The notes under the pieces: model-generated
What the model was told of the DNA's origin: nothing
The model's input: only the letters and a program-made list of their open reading frames with translations
The model's database searches: none
Shown here: piece after piece, positions 17,253 to 26,780 of the stretch
Numbering within the stretch: the stretch's first letter is position 1
How the letters are laid out: every line of letters starts with the position of its first letter
NCBI GenBank assembly: GCA_017857175.1
Contig: JAFMDS010000018.1
Location: forward strand, 1 to 39,869
Direction of reading: 5' to 3'
DNA length: 39,869 nt
DNA from: Candidatus Nanopelagicales bacterium
GTDB lineage: Bacteria > Actinomycetota > Actinomycetes > S36-B12
Position numbers and translations under genes: made by a program

Positions 17253-18434
17253 TCAGATTTGTTCGAGTGGGTGTAGGCGAAGTAGAGGCTGGCCAGGCGC
17301 GACAGGATCGCCGTCCTCAGCGAGCCATTCGATAACGGTGCCCCCATGAGGTGCTGCAATGGGAATTTCCTCTCGCAGGGTTTTGATAATTCCGATCTGT
17401 GTGGTCGCAGGGACAACATCTCCGTCAACGAACTGCTGGGATCCCACGCGGAATGTTCCCTTTGCGGGGGCAATTACTAATCGCCAGGTGGGCGTCGAAT
17501 CAATCACTGAATGAACTCCATGTTTCTCAATTAGTTTCCAGGCGGCGGGGAGGTCGTCGGGCGTTTTCAATGCGAGTGTTTCGACTCCAGGCATTGCACG
17601 CTTGGCAAGTCCTGTCAAAGTTCCTGCGGGTGGGATTTCAATCATTGCGGTAACGCCTAGGTCGAGCATCGTCTGCATGCAGAGATCCCACCGAACAGGT
17701 TGGGATACCTGCTGGACCAAACGTCGGATCACTTCGCGTCCGTCATGGACAACTTGCCCGTCTTTATTAGAAATTAATCGAATGCGTGGATCATGTGTAG
17801 TGATGGCGTTGCCAATTTTGCCCAGTACGGTGGTCGCTGGCGCCATATGTTCCGTGTGGAAGGCGCCGGCGACTTCAAGCGCGCGAACTCGGGCACCGTC
17901 AGGAGCGACGAAACTTGCCAGTTGCTCAATTGTTCCGGCAACCACGATCTGGCCTGAGCCATTCATGTTGGCGGGAGTGAGTCCTACTTCGCGTGCCGCT
18001 GCAACGACTTCGTCTGGGTCGCCGCCCAGGACGGCACTCATGCCGGTTTTGGTCACCGCCGCGGCATGTGCCATTGCTCTCCCGCGCTCGCGAACAAAAA
18101 CCATGGCTTGCTCGGCGGTCATGACTCCAGCGCCAACGGCGGCGGTGATTTCACCAACGGAATGTCCGGCGCCGGCGCTTATGGATGCGTAGGCACCCGA
18201 CGGGTGAGGGAACAGACTGAGCAAAGTGACAAGACCTGCGCCGACAATGAGCGGCTGGGCAACTGCTGTATCGCGGATCGTGTCAGCATCAGATCGGGTG
18301 CCATGTTCAATCAGGTCGATGCCGCTCACGAGTGAGAGCCACTCAAGTCGTTCAGCGACTCCAGGAACGTCAAGCCATGGAGTGAGGAAACCGGGGGACT
18401 GAGCACCCTGACCGGGCGCAACAACTACGAGCAC
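17253..18434 (-). CDS. fabD: Malonyl-CoA:ACP transacylase (FabD) fused to a C-terminal biotin-carrier-like domain
   Basis: FabD transfers malonyl from CoA to acyl carrier protein. The catalytic domain (about residues 1-300) shows GQGAQ (8-12), the nucleophile Ser92 in AGHSVGE, an Arg in VRERGRAM (115 or 117) and His193 in AFHTEHM. Most FabD proteins are about 310 residues; this one has 393. The last 80 residues (314-393) look like a biotinyl/lipoyl domain: VIAPAKGTF, then GIIKTLREEIPI, then GGTVIEWLAEDGDPVAPGQPL cut here as separate motifs. Arg354 sits where the biotinylated Lys of MKM would be, so it should not be biotinylated. GTG at 18434 has GGAAGG 8 nt upstream. It is the first gene of the fatty acid operon. 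Confidence 0.92.
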   Translation of the reverse strand: MLVVVAPGQGAQSPGFLTPWLDVPGVAERLEWLSLVSGIDLIEHGTRSDADTIRDTAVAQPLIVGAGLVTLLSLFPHPSGAYASISAGAGHSVGEITAAVGAGVMTAEQAMVFVRERGRAMAHAAAVTKTGMSAVLGGDPDEVVAAAREVGLTPANMNGSGQIVVAGTIEQLASFVAPDGARVRALEVAGAFHTEHMAPATTVLGKIGNAITTHDPRIRLISNKDGQVVHDGREVIRRLVQQVSQPVRWDLCMQTMLDLGVTAMIEIPPAGTLTGLAKRAMPGVETLALKTPDDLPAAWKLIEKHGVHSVIDSTPTWRLVIAPAKGTFRVGSQQFVDGDVVPATTQIGIIKTLREEIPIAAPHGGTVIEWLAEDGDPVAPGQPLLRLHPLEQI

Positions 18435-18500
18435 TGCTCTAGCCTTCCGTAGGAAACCACAAGGGATCGGGGCGAAGCGCCCAATTAAATGGCCATTTCT

Positions 18501-18517
18501 TTGTAGGAATCCTACAA
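18501..18517. promoter_or_regulatory. 17-bp palindrome in the fabD promoter region
   Basis: TTGTAGGAATCCTACAA has 8-bp perfect arms around one base. It lies 67 bp upstream of the fabD start, and a related half site (GTAGGAA) lies at about 18449-18455. A TTTAAT that could be the fabD -10 box lies on the minus strand downstream of it, so the palindrome would cover the -35 region. The PucR/FasR-like protein encoded at 19440-20585 is the obvious candidate binder. Confidence 0.5.
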
Positions 18518-18593
18518 GTTCGGAGGTCATTGACCCTGCTGGGTGACAATAACCGTAGTTTCACGGTACTGCGCAATGAGACAACGGACAACA

Positions 18594-19424
18594 ATGAGGA
18601 GCATGCGGACGAAATTCACTCACACTTGGACACCACAATGGACATTGGGACTCATGTCTGTCGGGGCTGTCGTGGCGCTCAGCCTCACATCATGTTCGGC
18701 CGAAGGAACCGGCGCGAGCGGCTTTTCATTGGTTTCACCAGGGAAACTCACGTGTGCGGTGCAGGCGGACTACCCACCATTTAGTTTCGTGGAGGGGGAT
18801 CAGCGCGTGGGCTTCGAAGTAGACCTTTGTGCCGAGATTGCGCAAAAAATTGACGTAGAACCCGTGTTAGTGCCCACTGAATTCGCCGATCTCATTGATT
18901 CGGTGAGCTCTGATCAGAGTGACGTAATTCTTGGAAGCATGACCGCAACTGATGCGCGGTCGGAGCAAATCGATTTTGGCGATATCTATTACCGGTCCGC
19001 CGCTGACGTTTTTGTCAAATCGGATTCACCACTTTCGTCACCGACGAATCTCGATGGTGCGACCCTTGGCGTGAAAAAAGGAACGACATTTGCTGATGCA
19101 GCAGCGGCACTTCCAGGTGTCGGGTCGATCTCTGAATACGCTGAAAACCCTGACGTCATCCAAGCATTGGTCGCAGGGGAAGTTGAAGCAATTTTCGTGT
19201 CCGGTCTGTTTGTGTCTTACTACAAGAATTTGGGTCAACTTGATGCACGGGGCCTTGGCGTTCAAGTTATGACTGATTCAGCATCTACTGGGTTCAAGAA
19301 AAACAATACGGAATTATTAGACGCTGTTAACTCCGCGATCACAGAAATATCTGAAGATGGGACCTATGAGGAGTTGAGCCAAAAATGGTTTGGAATTCCT
19401 CAGGCGAATGAAATTGGCCAATAA
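18594..19424 (+). CDS. Amino acid-type ABC transporter substrate-binding lipoprotein
   Basis: This is a family 3 solute-binding protein (SBP_bac_3), a periplasm-facing lipoprotein of about 276 residues. A basic N-terminus and hydrophobic core end in the lipobox LTSC, followed by a mature start SAEGTGASG. The opening LTCAVQADYPPFSFV and GFEVDLCAEIA are typical of polar amino acid binders. The start is uncertain: ATG at 18594, 18576 or 18603 are all in frame, and none has an ideal Shine-Dalgarno. No permease or ATPase is nearby, so it is an orphan that must work with a transporter elsewhere. It is divergent from fabD and convergent with the PucR gene, separating two genes that are often adjacent. 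Confidence 0.85.
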   Translation: MRSMRTKFTHTWTPQWTLGLMSVGAVVALSLTSCSAEGTGASGFSLVSPGKLTCAVQADYPPFSFVEGDQRVGFEVDLCAEIAQKIDVEPVLVPTEFADLIDSVSSDQSDVILGSMTATDARSEQIDFGDIYYRSAADVFVKSDSPLSSPTNLDGATLGVKKGTTFADAAAALPGVGSISEYAENPDVIQALVAGEVEAIFVSGLFVSYYKNLGQLDARGLGVQVMTDSASTGFKKNNTELLDAVNSAITEISEDGTYEELSQKWFGIPQANEIGQ

Positions 19425-19439
19425 AATCGGCATGGCGAT

Positions 19440-20585
19440 TTAGATGCGAGGTCCTAGGCCACACACCATCGCAATGTGGAGAGCGAAAGCTTCGCGTGAA
19501 TGTGTGGGGTCATATCCCGTGATTTGGGCGATTCGTTTAAGTCGGTAACGCACGGTATTGGGATGAACAAACATGACTCTTCCGGTTGCTTCTAGCGAGT
19601 GAGAGTTATCGAAGTATGCGGTCAAAGTTTCGATGAGAACCGATTCTTTTGCCAGGGGTTGGAAAATATTGTCGATGAGATCTGCACGGGCAGCCTGCTC
19701 CCCAAGGATTGCTCGCTCGGGCAGTAACTCGGAGACCGGAACAGGCCTGGTTGCCGTTGGCCATGAAGAAGCTGCATGAAAACCTGACACACATGCCCGA
19801 GCACTCGAACCAATTTCGTGGAGACCGCTAATGACATCTCCCACGACCACGGGACCAGGGCCAAAGTAGGGGGTCATAAGCCTGTGCGCATGGCCCGATT
19901 CCACGCCAGGGCCTCCGATGACAGTAAGCATGACCGAGCCCTGAGTTCCAGTGAGTAGTTCTAATGCATGACCATGGGCGGCTCTGCGCATAACGGATAG
20001 CGAGGCCTCGGCGTCAATTTCAGGAGGCGCACCTGCCATAACAAGCGCTGCACCAGTGCTCGACCAACCGAGTGCAGAGGCCTGACTCAGAATCTCGTTA
20101 CTGACATCGTCGCGGATGAGTGCGTCGATCACAAGAGCTTCAAGCCGAGCATCCCAGGCTCCGCGAGCTTCGGCTGCTCGTGCGTACACTTCGGCAGCTG
20201 AAAATGCAATCTCTCGCGAATAACGCAGAATCGCCTCACGGAGCGGTGCTCGATCACCATCTAACGTGAAGTGCTCGATCGATTGTTCAACAACTGCGAT
20301 CGTGGTTCGCACGAGATCAACGGTCTGTTCAAAAGTGATCGCACGAGCCAATTCCCGCGGAGCGGCTCCAAAAACATTTGATGTTAACGCTGAGGTGTCT
20401 TTTCCCTCGGCGAACCAATCGATGAACGCTTGGATACCTGCCTGAGCGACTTGGCCAACCCATGATCGTTCTTGCGCACCGAGTTCTCGATACCAGGGAA
20501 GCGATCGTTCCATTTCGGCCGCTGCCGCCGTTGCAAGTTCACCAGTTGCGTGAGCCAGTTGATGGGTAAGTTGCGAACTGCTCAT
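19440..20585 (-). CDS. PucR/CdaR-family regulator, FasR-like
   Basis: The 381-residue protein has an N-terminal alpha-helical sensory region, a GGDEF-like central part, and a C-terminal PucR helix-turn-helix. The last runs at about residues 315-365, with the stretch FVHPNTVRYRLKRIAQITGYDP split around the recognition helix. In Streptomyces the regulator upstream of fabD-fabH-acpP-fabF is FasR, and in M. tuberculosis Rv2242 has a comparable position. This is the likely counterpart and may control the fab operon through the palindrome at 18501-18517. It follows the ferritin-like/VIT1 gene by 15 bp, so it is probably transcribed with aceE. DNA binding and effector are inferred. Confidence 0.83.
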   Translation of the reverse strand: MSSSQLTHQLAHATGELATAAAAEMERSLPWYRELGAQERSWVGQVAQAGIQAFIDWFAEGKDTSALTSNVFGAAPRELARAITFEQTVDLVRTTIAVVEQSIEHFTLDGDRAPLREAILRYSREIAFSAAEVYARAAEARGAWDARLEALVIDALIRDDVSNEILSQASALGWSSTGAALVMAGAPPEIDAEASLSVMRRAAHGHALELLTGTQGSVMLTVIGGPGVESGHAHRLMTPYFGPGPVVVGDVISGLHEIGSSARACVSGFHAASSWPTATRPVPVSELLPERAILGEQAARADLIDNIFQPLAKESVLIETLTAYFDNSHSLEATGRVMFVHPNTVRYRLKRIAQITGYDPTHSREAFALHIAMVCGLGPRI

Positions 20586-20600
20586 GCCGTGGAACCAGAC

Positions 20601-21743
20601 CTAGCCAATGTTGACGCCGATCACACTTCCCACCATGTAGGTGACACCCGCGGCTCCCACTCCCCAAAGGAGTTGGCGCATCGCACTGAAAATAATTCCG
20701 CGGCCGGAGTATTTGCCCACAAGACCACCAACCACGCACAGTGAAATGATTGCGAGGGCAATAGCGGTGAAGAAGGCCGTGGCACCCGAAAAGAGTGCGT
20801 AGGGAATAACTGCAACGCTGGCTCCAAGAGCGAAAGCAAGGAAACTTGAAATGGCGACTTTTATAGGGTTACCGAGTTCATCGGGATCGAGCCCCAGTTC
20901 CTCTCTGGCTAATGTATCGAGTGCCGTCTTGGGGTCGGACATAATCTGCTGCGATACCTCGCGTGCTTGTTCCTTGTTGAGGCCTTTCGCGCGGTAAATT
21001 AATTCGAGTTCTTTTGCTTCTTCTTCGGGTTTATCCCGTAATTCTTGGGCTTCCATTTCGATCTCGCGGCGGAATAGATCCCGTTGACTTGCAACGCTGA
21101 CGTACTCACCTGCCGCCATGGAGAATGCACCGGCCAAAAGGCCTGCGAGCCCGGCAAAAAGCACGGTGCTGTTATCCAGTGACCCAGCAAGGCTGGCACC
21201 GGCGAAACCCATGACTAATGCGGTGTTGGAAACTAGACCATCGGAGACGCCGAAGATCGCGGCTCGAACGGAACCCGACTTGTCCACTTTGTGCCACTGC
21301 TCGGCTCCACTGCGATCTGTGGTGCGCGTGACTCCAGCCATCGGATTAGGCGTTCCCCGCATCATTTTGCGAAACACTTCAGCATGTTCGCGCTCGTCTT
21401 CAGACATGGTGGAGAGGGCTTCAGGTTCGTCGTCGTACATGCCAGCGTCGGCGCCTTCGTTTTCTTCCAACTGGCCCAAAACAGTGTTCAATCCAGCGGC
21501 TCTGGCACGGGCAACCATGGCTGCATCATTGGGATCCAGAGACGTTGGTGCGGGTGGAATGTCAACGCCGTACTCGGTGAGCTTCTCAATCCAGTGGGCC
21601 GCGTGGCGATCTTCGATCTCCGCGAGCTCGATTAAGGCTTGCTTGCGTTCTCCGGTTGTGGTTTCAGCCAGCGATCGATACAACAAAGACGCATTGCGTT
21701 CGGCGTTGAGGTACCTTAGAAATCTCTTGGGATCGCCTTTCAT
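20601..21743 (-). CDS. Ferritin-like domain fused to VIT1/CCC1 membrane transporter (MbfA-type)
   Basis: This protein has 380 residues. The N-terminal part (about 1-140) is a ferritin-like/rubrerythrin four-helix domain with Glu and His ligands in NAERNASLLYRSLAE, AEIEDRHAAHW and EDEREHAEVFRKM. The C-terminal part (about 155-380) has five hydrophobic helices with IFGVSDGLVSNTALVMG and FSMAAGEYVSVASQRD, the VIT1/CCC1 signature. Known MbfA proteins of this architecture export iron and protect against peroxide. The ATG lies 2 nt after the aceE stop, with AAGGAT 11 nt upstream. It is an odd partner for pyruvate dehydrogenase. Manganese as well as iron could be the substrate. Confidence 0.87.
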   Translation of the reverse strand: MKGDPKRFLRYLNAERNASLLYRSLAETTTGERKQALIELAEIEDRHAAHWIEKLTEYGVDIPPAPTSLDPNDAAMVARARAAGLNTVLGQLEENEGADAGMYDDEPEALSTMSEDEREHAEVFRKMMRGTPNPMAGVTRTTDRSGAEQWHKVDKSGSVRAAIFGVSDGLVSNTALVMGFAGASLAGSLDNSTVLFAGLAGLLAGAFSMAAGEYVSVASQRDLFRREIEMEAQELRDKPEEEAKELELIYRAKGLNKEQAREVSQQIMSDPKTALDTLAREELGLDPDELGNPIKVAISSFLAFALGASVAVIPYALFSGATAFFTAIALAIISLCVVGGLVGKYSGRGIIFSAMRQLLWGVGAAGVTYMVGSVIGVNIG

Positions 21744-21745
21744 GC

Positions 21746-24478
21746 TTACCCAGATCCTTCTGTATTACCCGCATCAGCTGCAGCTGGATCATGCAACTGA
21801 TAACGCTCAATGGCCTGTCGCACCAAATCAGAATCAACCTGACCGTGTTCGGCGAGGCAGGAGAGGGTCTGGACCGTGATTGATTCCGCATCGACCAGGA
21901 AGTGTCGTCGGAGTGCCCCTCGAGTGTCAGACATGCCCCAGCCGTCGGTGCCCAATGACGCGAATGGGGCATTGACCCAGGGTCGAATTTGGTCTTGGAC
22001 GGTGCGCATGTAGTCCGAGACTGCGATGACGGGTCCCTCGCGGCCTTCCAGCTGCTCGGTGACATACGCGGTGCGTCGATCTTCCTGCGGGTACAAGAAG
22101 TTGTGCCGATCGACGGCAAGGCCGTCACGGCGGAGCTCATTCCACGAGGTTACGGACCAAATATCAGCAACAATTCCCCAGTCATCACGCAATAGTTCCT
22201 GGGCTTTGAGGGCCCACGGAACGGCAACGCCACTGGCCAAGATTTGAGCCTTGAGTCCAGGCCCGTGTCCCTCGTTGAGCAAGTACATTCCGCGCAAAAT
22301 TCCATCGACATCAACATTGTCAGGCTGTGCAGGTTGAATGTAAGGCTCGTTGTAGATGGTCAGGTAGTAGTAGACATTCTCTGAGTCCTCGCCATACATG
22401 CGACGCAGGCCGTCTTTGACAATATGGCCGAGTTCGTATCCATAGGCAGGGTCATAGGAAACGACCGCGGGGTTAGTGCTCGCGAGAAGTATGGAGTGCC
22501 CATCTTCATGTTGTAGCCCTTCACCGTTGAGTGTTGTGCGGCCCGCTGTTGCGCCAAGGACAAACCCGCGAACCATTTGGTCACCAGCTGCCCAGAAAGC
22601 ATCTCCCGTTCTTTGGAAGCCAAACATGGAGTAGAAGATGTAAATGGGAATCATTGGTTCACTATGTGTTGAATACGAGGAACCGACTGCGGTAAATGAA
22701 GCAACCGAACCAGCTTCATTGATGCCCTCATGAAGGATTTGACCTGTTTCTGATTCCTTGTAGGAGAGCATGAGTTCACGGTCAACAGAGGTGTATTGCT
22801 GACCATGTGGTGAATAGATCTTGAGTGTTGGAAAGAGTGAATCCATGCCGAAGGTTCGAGCTTCATCAGGGATGATCGGCACAATTCGGTGCCCAATGTT
22901 TTCATCCTTTACCAGGTCTTTGAGCAAGCGGACAAAGGCCATGGTCGTTGCTACGGACTGGTTACCTGACCCGCGATTAACTGCGTCGTAGACCTTGTCA
23001 CCCGGAAGTACGAGGGGCGTGGATATTTGTTGACGCTCGGGCATTGAACCGCCCAGAGCCCGTCGACGTTCCATCATGTACGCGAGGTTTTCGTCCTCGA
23101 GTCCTGGGTTGTAGTAGGGGGGAAGGTAGGGGTCCTTCTCCAACTCGGCATCGGTGATAGGGATGTGGAGGCGATCCCTAAATTCCTTGAGATCCTCGAG
23201 AGATAGCTTTTTCATTTGGTGTGTTGAATTTCGTGCTTCAAAACTCGAACCCAAAGTCCAGCCCTTGATTGTCTTGGCCAAGATCAACGTTGGTTGACCC
23301 TTTGTTTCCGTCGCAGCTTTGTAGGCGGCATACATCTTGCGGTAATCGTGACCGCCACGAGAAAGGCTCCAGATGTCGTCATCGCTCCAACTTTCAACAA
23401 GTTTCGCTGTCCGCGGGTCTCTGCCAAAAAAGTGCTCACGAATAAATGCGCCATCTTCTGCTTTATATGTTTGAAAGTCACCGTCGTGCGTGGTGTTCAT
23501 CAGATTGACCAATGCACCGTCACGGTCAGCGGCGAGAAGTTCATCCCACTGGCGACCCCAAATCACCTTGATGACATTCCACCCGGCACCGCGGAAGAGG
23601 GATTCAAGCTCTTGGATTACTTTGCCGTTTCCACGAACAGGACCATCGAGACGCTGAAGGTTTGCATTTACCACGAAGATTAAGTTGTCGAGTTCCTCGC
23701 GAGCGGCGAGGCCAATCGCGCCTACGGCATCGACCTCATCCATTTCACCGTCGCCGAGAAATGCCCATACCTTTTGACCGGAAGTGTCCTTGATTCCGCG
23801 ATTGTGCAGGTATTTGTTAAAACGGGCTTGGTAAATCGCGTTGAGTGGCCCAATGCCCATGCTCACGGTGGGGAACTGCCAGAACCACGGCATCAATCTT
23901 GGATGCGGGTAGGAGGGTAGCCCGCCTGCGCGGTGGGATAACTCTTGACGGAACCCATCCATTTGTGCCTCGGTCAACCGACCCTCAACAAATGCGCGGG
24001 CATAGATCCCGGGGGATGCATGTCCTTGGAAAAAGATTTGGTCTGCGCCACCCGGATGGTTCGGGCCTTTGAAAAAGTGGTTAAAGCCAACTTCGTAGAG
24101 AGTCGCTGAACTGGCATAGGTGGAAATGTGTCCGCCCACAGAAATGCCAGGACGCTGAGCTCGGTGCACCATGATGGCTGCATTCCAACGAATCATTGCC
24201 CGAATGCGGCGCTCGACAAATTCATCACCAGGGAAAAAAGGTTCACGGTCAGGGGAAATGGAGTTGATGTAATCGGTGCTGCGCAAACTGGGGACTCCGA
24301 CATTTTGTTCGGCAGCGCGACGCAGGAGTGAAAGCATGAGATAGCGAGCTCGGTAGTTGCCACCCGCCTGCACCATGTTGTCGAATGATTCAAGCCATTC
24401 TTGGGTTTCCGATGGATCCACATCAACATACTGAGTGGGCAAGCCACCTGCCATTGCATTCCCTCGAGGGTCAGCCAC
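21746..24478 (-). CDS. aceE: Pyruvate dehydrogenase E1 component, homodimeric type (AceE)
   Basis: AceE decarboxylates pyruvate with thiamine diphosphate and passes the acetyl group to lipoyl-E2. I choose GTG at 24478 ([14 protein letters not shown]), with AAAGG 8 nt upstream, giving 910 residues, normal for the family. Upstream in-frame codons are Cys-, Arg- and Lys-rich and do not resemble it. The TPP motif runs [15 protein letters not shown] to [12 protein letters not shown] near 210-250. The family segments [20 protein letters not shown] and [15 protein letters not shown] are present. E2 and E3 genes are not in the window. It heads the aceE-VIT1-PucR unit and diverges from DUF3052. Confidence 0.97.
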   Translation of the reverse strand: MADPRGNAMAGGLPTQYVDVDPSETQEWLESFDNMVQAGGNYRARYLMLSLLRRAAEQNVGVPSLRSTDYINSISPDREPFFPGDEFVERRIRAMIRWNAAIMVHRAQRPGISVGGHISTYASSATLYEVGFNHFFKGPNHPGGADQIFFQGHASPGIYARAFVEGRLTEAQMDGFRQELSHRAGGLPSYPHPRLMPWFWQFPTVSMGIGPLNAIYQARFNKYLHNRGIKDTSGQKVWAFLGDGEMDEVDAVGAIGLAAREELDNLIFVVNANLQRLDGPVRGNGKVIQELESLFRGAGWNVIKVIWGRQWDELLAADRDGALVNLMNTTHDGDFQTYKAEDGAFIREHFFGRDPRTAKLVESWSDDDIWSLSRGGHDYRKMYAAYKAATETKGQPTLILAKTIKGWTLGSSFEARNSTHQMKKLSLEDLKEFRDRLHIPITDAELEKDPYLPPYYNPGLEDENLAYMMERRRALGGSMPERQQISTPLVLPGDKVYDAVNRGSGNQSVATTMAFVRLLKDLVKDENIGHRIVPIIPDEARTFGMDSLFPTLKIYSPHGQQYTSVDRELMLSYKESETGQILHEGINEAGSVASFTAVGSSYSTHSEPMIPIYIFYSMFGFQRTGDAFWAAGDQMVRGFVLGATAGRTTLNGEGLQHEDGHSILLASTNPAVVSYDPAYGYELGHIVKDGLRRMYGEDSENVYYYLTIYNEPYIQPAQPDNVDVDGILRGMYLLNEGHGPGLKAQILASGVAVPWALKAQELLRDDWGIVADIWSVTSWNELRRDGLAVDRHNFLYPQEDRRTAYVTEQLEGREGPVIAVSDYMRTVQDQIRPWVNAPFASLGTDGWGMSDTRGALRRHFLVDAESITVQTLSCLAEHGQVDSDLVRQAIERYQLHDPAAADAGNTEGSG

Positions 24479-24731
24479 AGTCGCTACCTTTCGCCTGTCA
24501 CAAACGGGATCGCCGCTGGTGAGCATGTCGCTTTGTAAAGTGGGTTCTTTCCACTTCCTATCCTTGCGCATGCGGTGTTCGGTGTCACATTCGCCCACAT
24601 GGAAAAGTCGCTTAGCGGGCATTTTGAGTCAGTTCGGCGGAAGTGCTTGCCAAATGACTAACTTTTGGGTGGACTAGTGCCTGAAAGTACGGCAGGTGGC
24701 CGTGCAGGGTGGGACTTAACAAAGGAGCGGC

Positions 24732-25157
24732 GTGAGCGCCTCAGCGCAACCAAGTGAAGGAACACAGCGGGCTGCGCGGTTAGCTCTTGAGTCGGGCCAG
24801 ATTGTTCAAGAAATCGGCCATGACCATGATTGCGACGAAGACCTGCGTCAAGGTGTCGTAGACATCATCGGATCGGACATGGTGGACATTGACTTTGATG
24901 AGGTCGTGGAAGCGGTTCTCCTGTGGTTTCGCGAGGACGATGGTGACCTGACCGACGCTCTGGTCGATGCCATTATTTCTCTCGCTGACCAAGGTGTCGT
25001 GTGGCTGCTGACCCCCAAGCCAGGTCGCGATGGCCATGTCGAACCCGAAGACATCACCGAGGCTGCGCAGACTGCGGGGCTGCGGCAAACGAGCACGATC
25101 AGCGCCGGCACCAACTGGCAAGGAACTCGATTGGTGGCACCGAAAGCCAAGCGGTAG
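24732..25157 (+). CDS. DUF3052 family protein
   Basis: This acidic 141-residue soluble protein has repeated Asp/Glu clusters around [35 protein letters not shown] and the segment [20 protein letters not shown]. That is the pattern of actinobacterial DUF3052. Its place between aceE and an AhpE-like peroxiredoxin is the same as Rv2239c in M. tuberculosis. The biochemical role is not known to me. GTG at 24732 has AAAGGAG (24721-24727), with a short 4-nt spacing. The peroxiredoxin gene follows by 10 nt, so the two are likely co-transcribed. Confidence 0.88.
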   Translation: MSASAQPSEGTQRAARLALESGQIVQEIGHDHDCDEDLRQGVVDIIGSDMVDIDFDEVVEAVLLWFREDDGDLTDALVDAIISLADQGVVWLLTPKPGRDGHVEPEDITEAAQTAGLRQTSTISAGTNWQGTRLVAPKAKR

Positions 25158-25167
25158 CCTTCGGCAC

Positions 25168-25629
25168 ATGTCGATACCTGTTGGAGAACTAGCCCCTGAT
25201 TTCACCCTGGCAAATCAATACGGTGAAACCGTCACTCTGTCGGATTTCCGTGGGAAAAAGAATGTGGTCATCACGTTCTATCCATTTGCTTTCACTGGAA
25301 TTTGCACGGGAGAATTGTGCACGATCAGGGACCGCAAGACTGACTTTATTAACGATGAAACTGAAGTGCTGAGCATCTCGTGCGATCCAACACCTTCACT
25401 CAAGGTTTTTTCCGAACAGGAGAACTTGACTCACAACCTGCTCAGTGATTTCTATCCCCACGGTGCGGTGTCTCAGGCTTATGGCGCATTCCTCGAAGAC
25501 AAAGGTTTTGCAACACGTGCGGCCTACGTCATCGACAAAGAAGGCGTTGTTCGTTGGGCCGTTGTTAACGGACCGGGCGAGGCTCGCAACGCCGATGATT
25601 ACGCCGCTGCACTAGCGAATCTGGCTTAA
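25168..25629 (+). CDS. Peroxiredoxin of the AhpE/Bcp group
   Basis: The 153-residue thiol peroxidase reduces peroxides. The peroxidatic cysteine is Cys46 in [15 protein letters not shown], with the usual Thr three residues before it; Arg in VRWAVVNG further on is also typical. A second cysteine, Cys51, lies at the C-x4-C spacing of Bcp-type proteins, which can act as the resolving residue. M. tuberculosis AhpE, as I recall it, has no Cys there. Location beside DUF3052 and aceE argues for the AhpE orthologue; the extra Cys argues for a two-cysteine mechanism. ATG at 25168 begins [14 protein letters not shown]. The stop overlaps that of the FUSC gene in a shared TTAA. Confidence 0.9.
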   Translation: MSIPVGELAPDFTLANQYGETVTLSDFRGKKNVVITFYPFAFTGICTGELCTIRDRKTDFINDETEVLSISCDPTPSLKVFSEQENLTHNLLSDFYPHGAVSQAYGAFLEDKGFATRAAYVIDKEGVVRWAVVNGPGEARNADDYAAALANLA

Positions 25630-26729
25630 TCGGTTCGGGGAGTTTTTTCCGCATCGGTGACTTCGAGTGTCGTTGTAACCGGTGCCGTGTGCGGGTCCTC
25701 CCAAGTTGATGCTCGATTAATCTGATTGACGTGGGACACGATGCCGCCGATGAGTGCGATTTGGGCTGTCATGTCGGCGCCTCGCACGGCTTGGTGCGCC
25801 GCTGTCACCCCAATGCTTTCGGTTGGATCGTCTGTTGCCATGTTGTCCGCGGCCATTTCAATCAGGTCAGCGAGTGGTGACAATGCGGCGGCAGGAATTT
25901 GCGTTGTCGAGCTGCTGCGGGTTGCGGTGCGAAGGTCGTTTGCAATATTGAGAACGCGAGCGCTCATGACCTGGTTCGCTTGTAGTAACTCCTTGAGTTG
26001 CGCCATGTCTGAGCTGTGAATTCGCGGACTCCACTTGGAATGTTTGGATAGATCCTCGTATTGAGCAGCTAACCCCAGAACTTGGTTGCGCAACTCAACT
26101 GCCTGATCACTCCAGTTCTGAGTGGTCTCACGGGATGGGTTGTCTCGCAGGTCGCGGGCAATCTTGGCTAGCAACGTTGACAAATTGACTTGCACTCGAG
26201 CCAGGCCTGATGCCAGTTTCTGGGTATCTCGCGTTGGTGAAGCAAGGAATGAAGCAACGAGGGCGAACAGCGCACCGATCATGACACCCGTGAATCGCTC
26301 CAACGCCAACTCTGTTGTGAGGTGACTGCCCACAACCAAGATGACCGTGACGGCAAGGCTTGCTGCAACAGCGGGGGACTCGTCTGGATTGGAATATTGC
26401 ATTAGGCGGGCCATGATGAAACTTAATGCGACAAGCAGAAGTATGACTATCGCGCCCGATCCAATGAATGAGACAATCACAAGCGCAACTGCAGCACCGA
26501 CGAGGGCGCCCAATAATTGGATGAAGGTCTCTTTTGCCGCATGGTGAAATGTGACCCGCGTTGCAATCACTGCAGTAATTGCTGCGGGAACGGGTGAGGC
26601 ATAGGGAATTGCATCGGAGACTAAATAGGCTGCGAATGCGGCAAGTGAAGTGAGGATGGCAAGACGGGTATAGGTCGTTGGTTTAAAGCTCTTGAGTCGA
26701 GCCACTCGGGTGCCGTCGGGGATACTCAC
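25626..26729 (-). CDS. FUSC-type membrane protein (aromatic acid exporter / DUF939-like)
   Basis: This protein has about 367 residues. Six or seven hydrophobic helices lie in the N-terminal half (about 20-170, containing [17 protein letters not shown] and [17 protein letters not shown]). They are followed by a long helical cytoplasmic tail. This is the FUSC/ArAE arrangement linked to efflux of aromatic acids and similar solutes. The start is uncertain. GTG at 26729 sits 6 nt after GATACT and could be leaderless, and residues from there ([14 protein letters not shown]) fit a cytoplasmic start. An in-frame ATG at 26762 would add 11 residues. The substrate is unknown. Confidence 0.75.
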   Translation of the reverse strand: MSIPDGTRVARLKSFKPTTYTRLAILTSLAAFAAYLVSDAIPYASPVPAAITAVIATRVTFHHAAKETFIQLLGALVGAAVALVIVSFIGSGAIVILLLVALSFIMARLMQYSNPDESPAVAASLAVTVILVVGSHLTTELALERFTGVMIGALFALVASFLASPTRDTQKLASGLARVQVNLSTLLAKIARDLRDNPSRETTQNWSDQAVELRNQVLGLAAQYEDLSKHSKWSPRIHSSDMAQLKELLQANQVMSARVLNIANDLRTATRSSSTTQIPAAALSPLADLIEMAADNMATDDPTESIGVTAAHQAVRGADMTAQIALIGGIVSHVNQINRASTWEDPHTAPVTTTLEVTDAEKTPRTD

Positions 26730-26780
26730 ATGATCAGTATCGCAAATGAAGAATTGCGACACCGCGTATCTGGGCTATTT

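Noticed and set aside
24538-24556. Inverted repeat AAGTGG-N7-CCACTT upstream of aceE
   Set aside because: Arms are only 6 bp and no matching regulator or second copy was seen; may be chance.
24479-24622. Longer N-terminus for AceE from 24622
   Set aside because: The added 48 residues are Cys-, Arg- and Lys-rich and not family-like; GTG 24478 has AAAGG at good distance.
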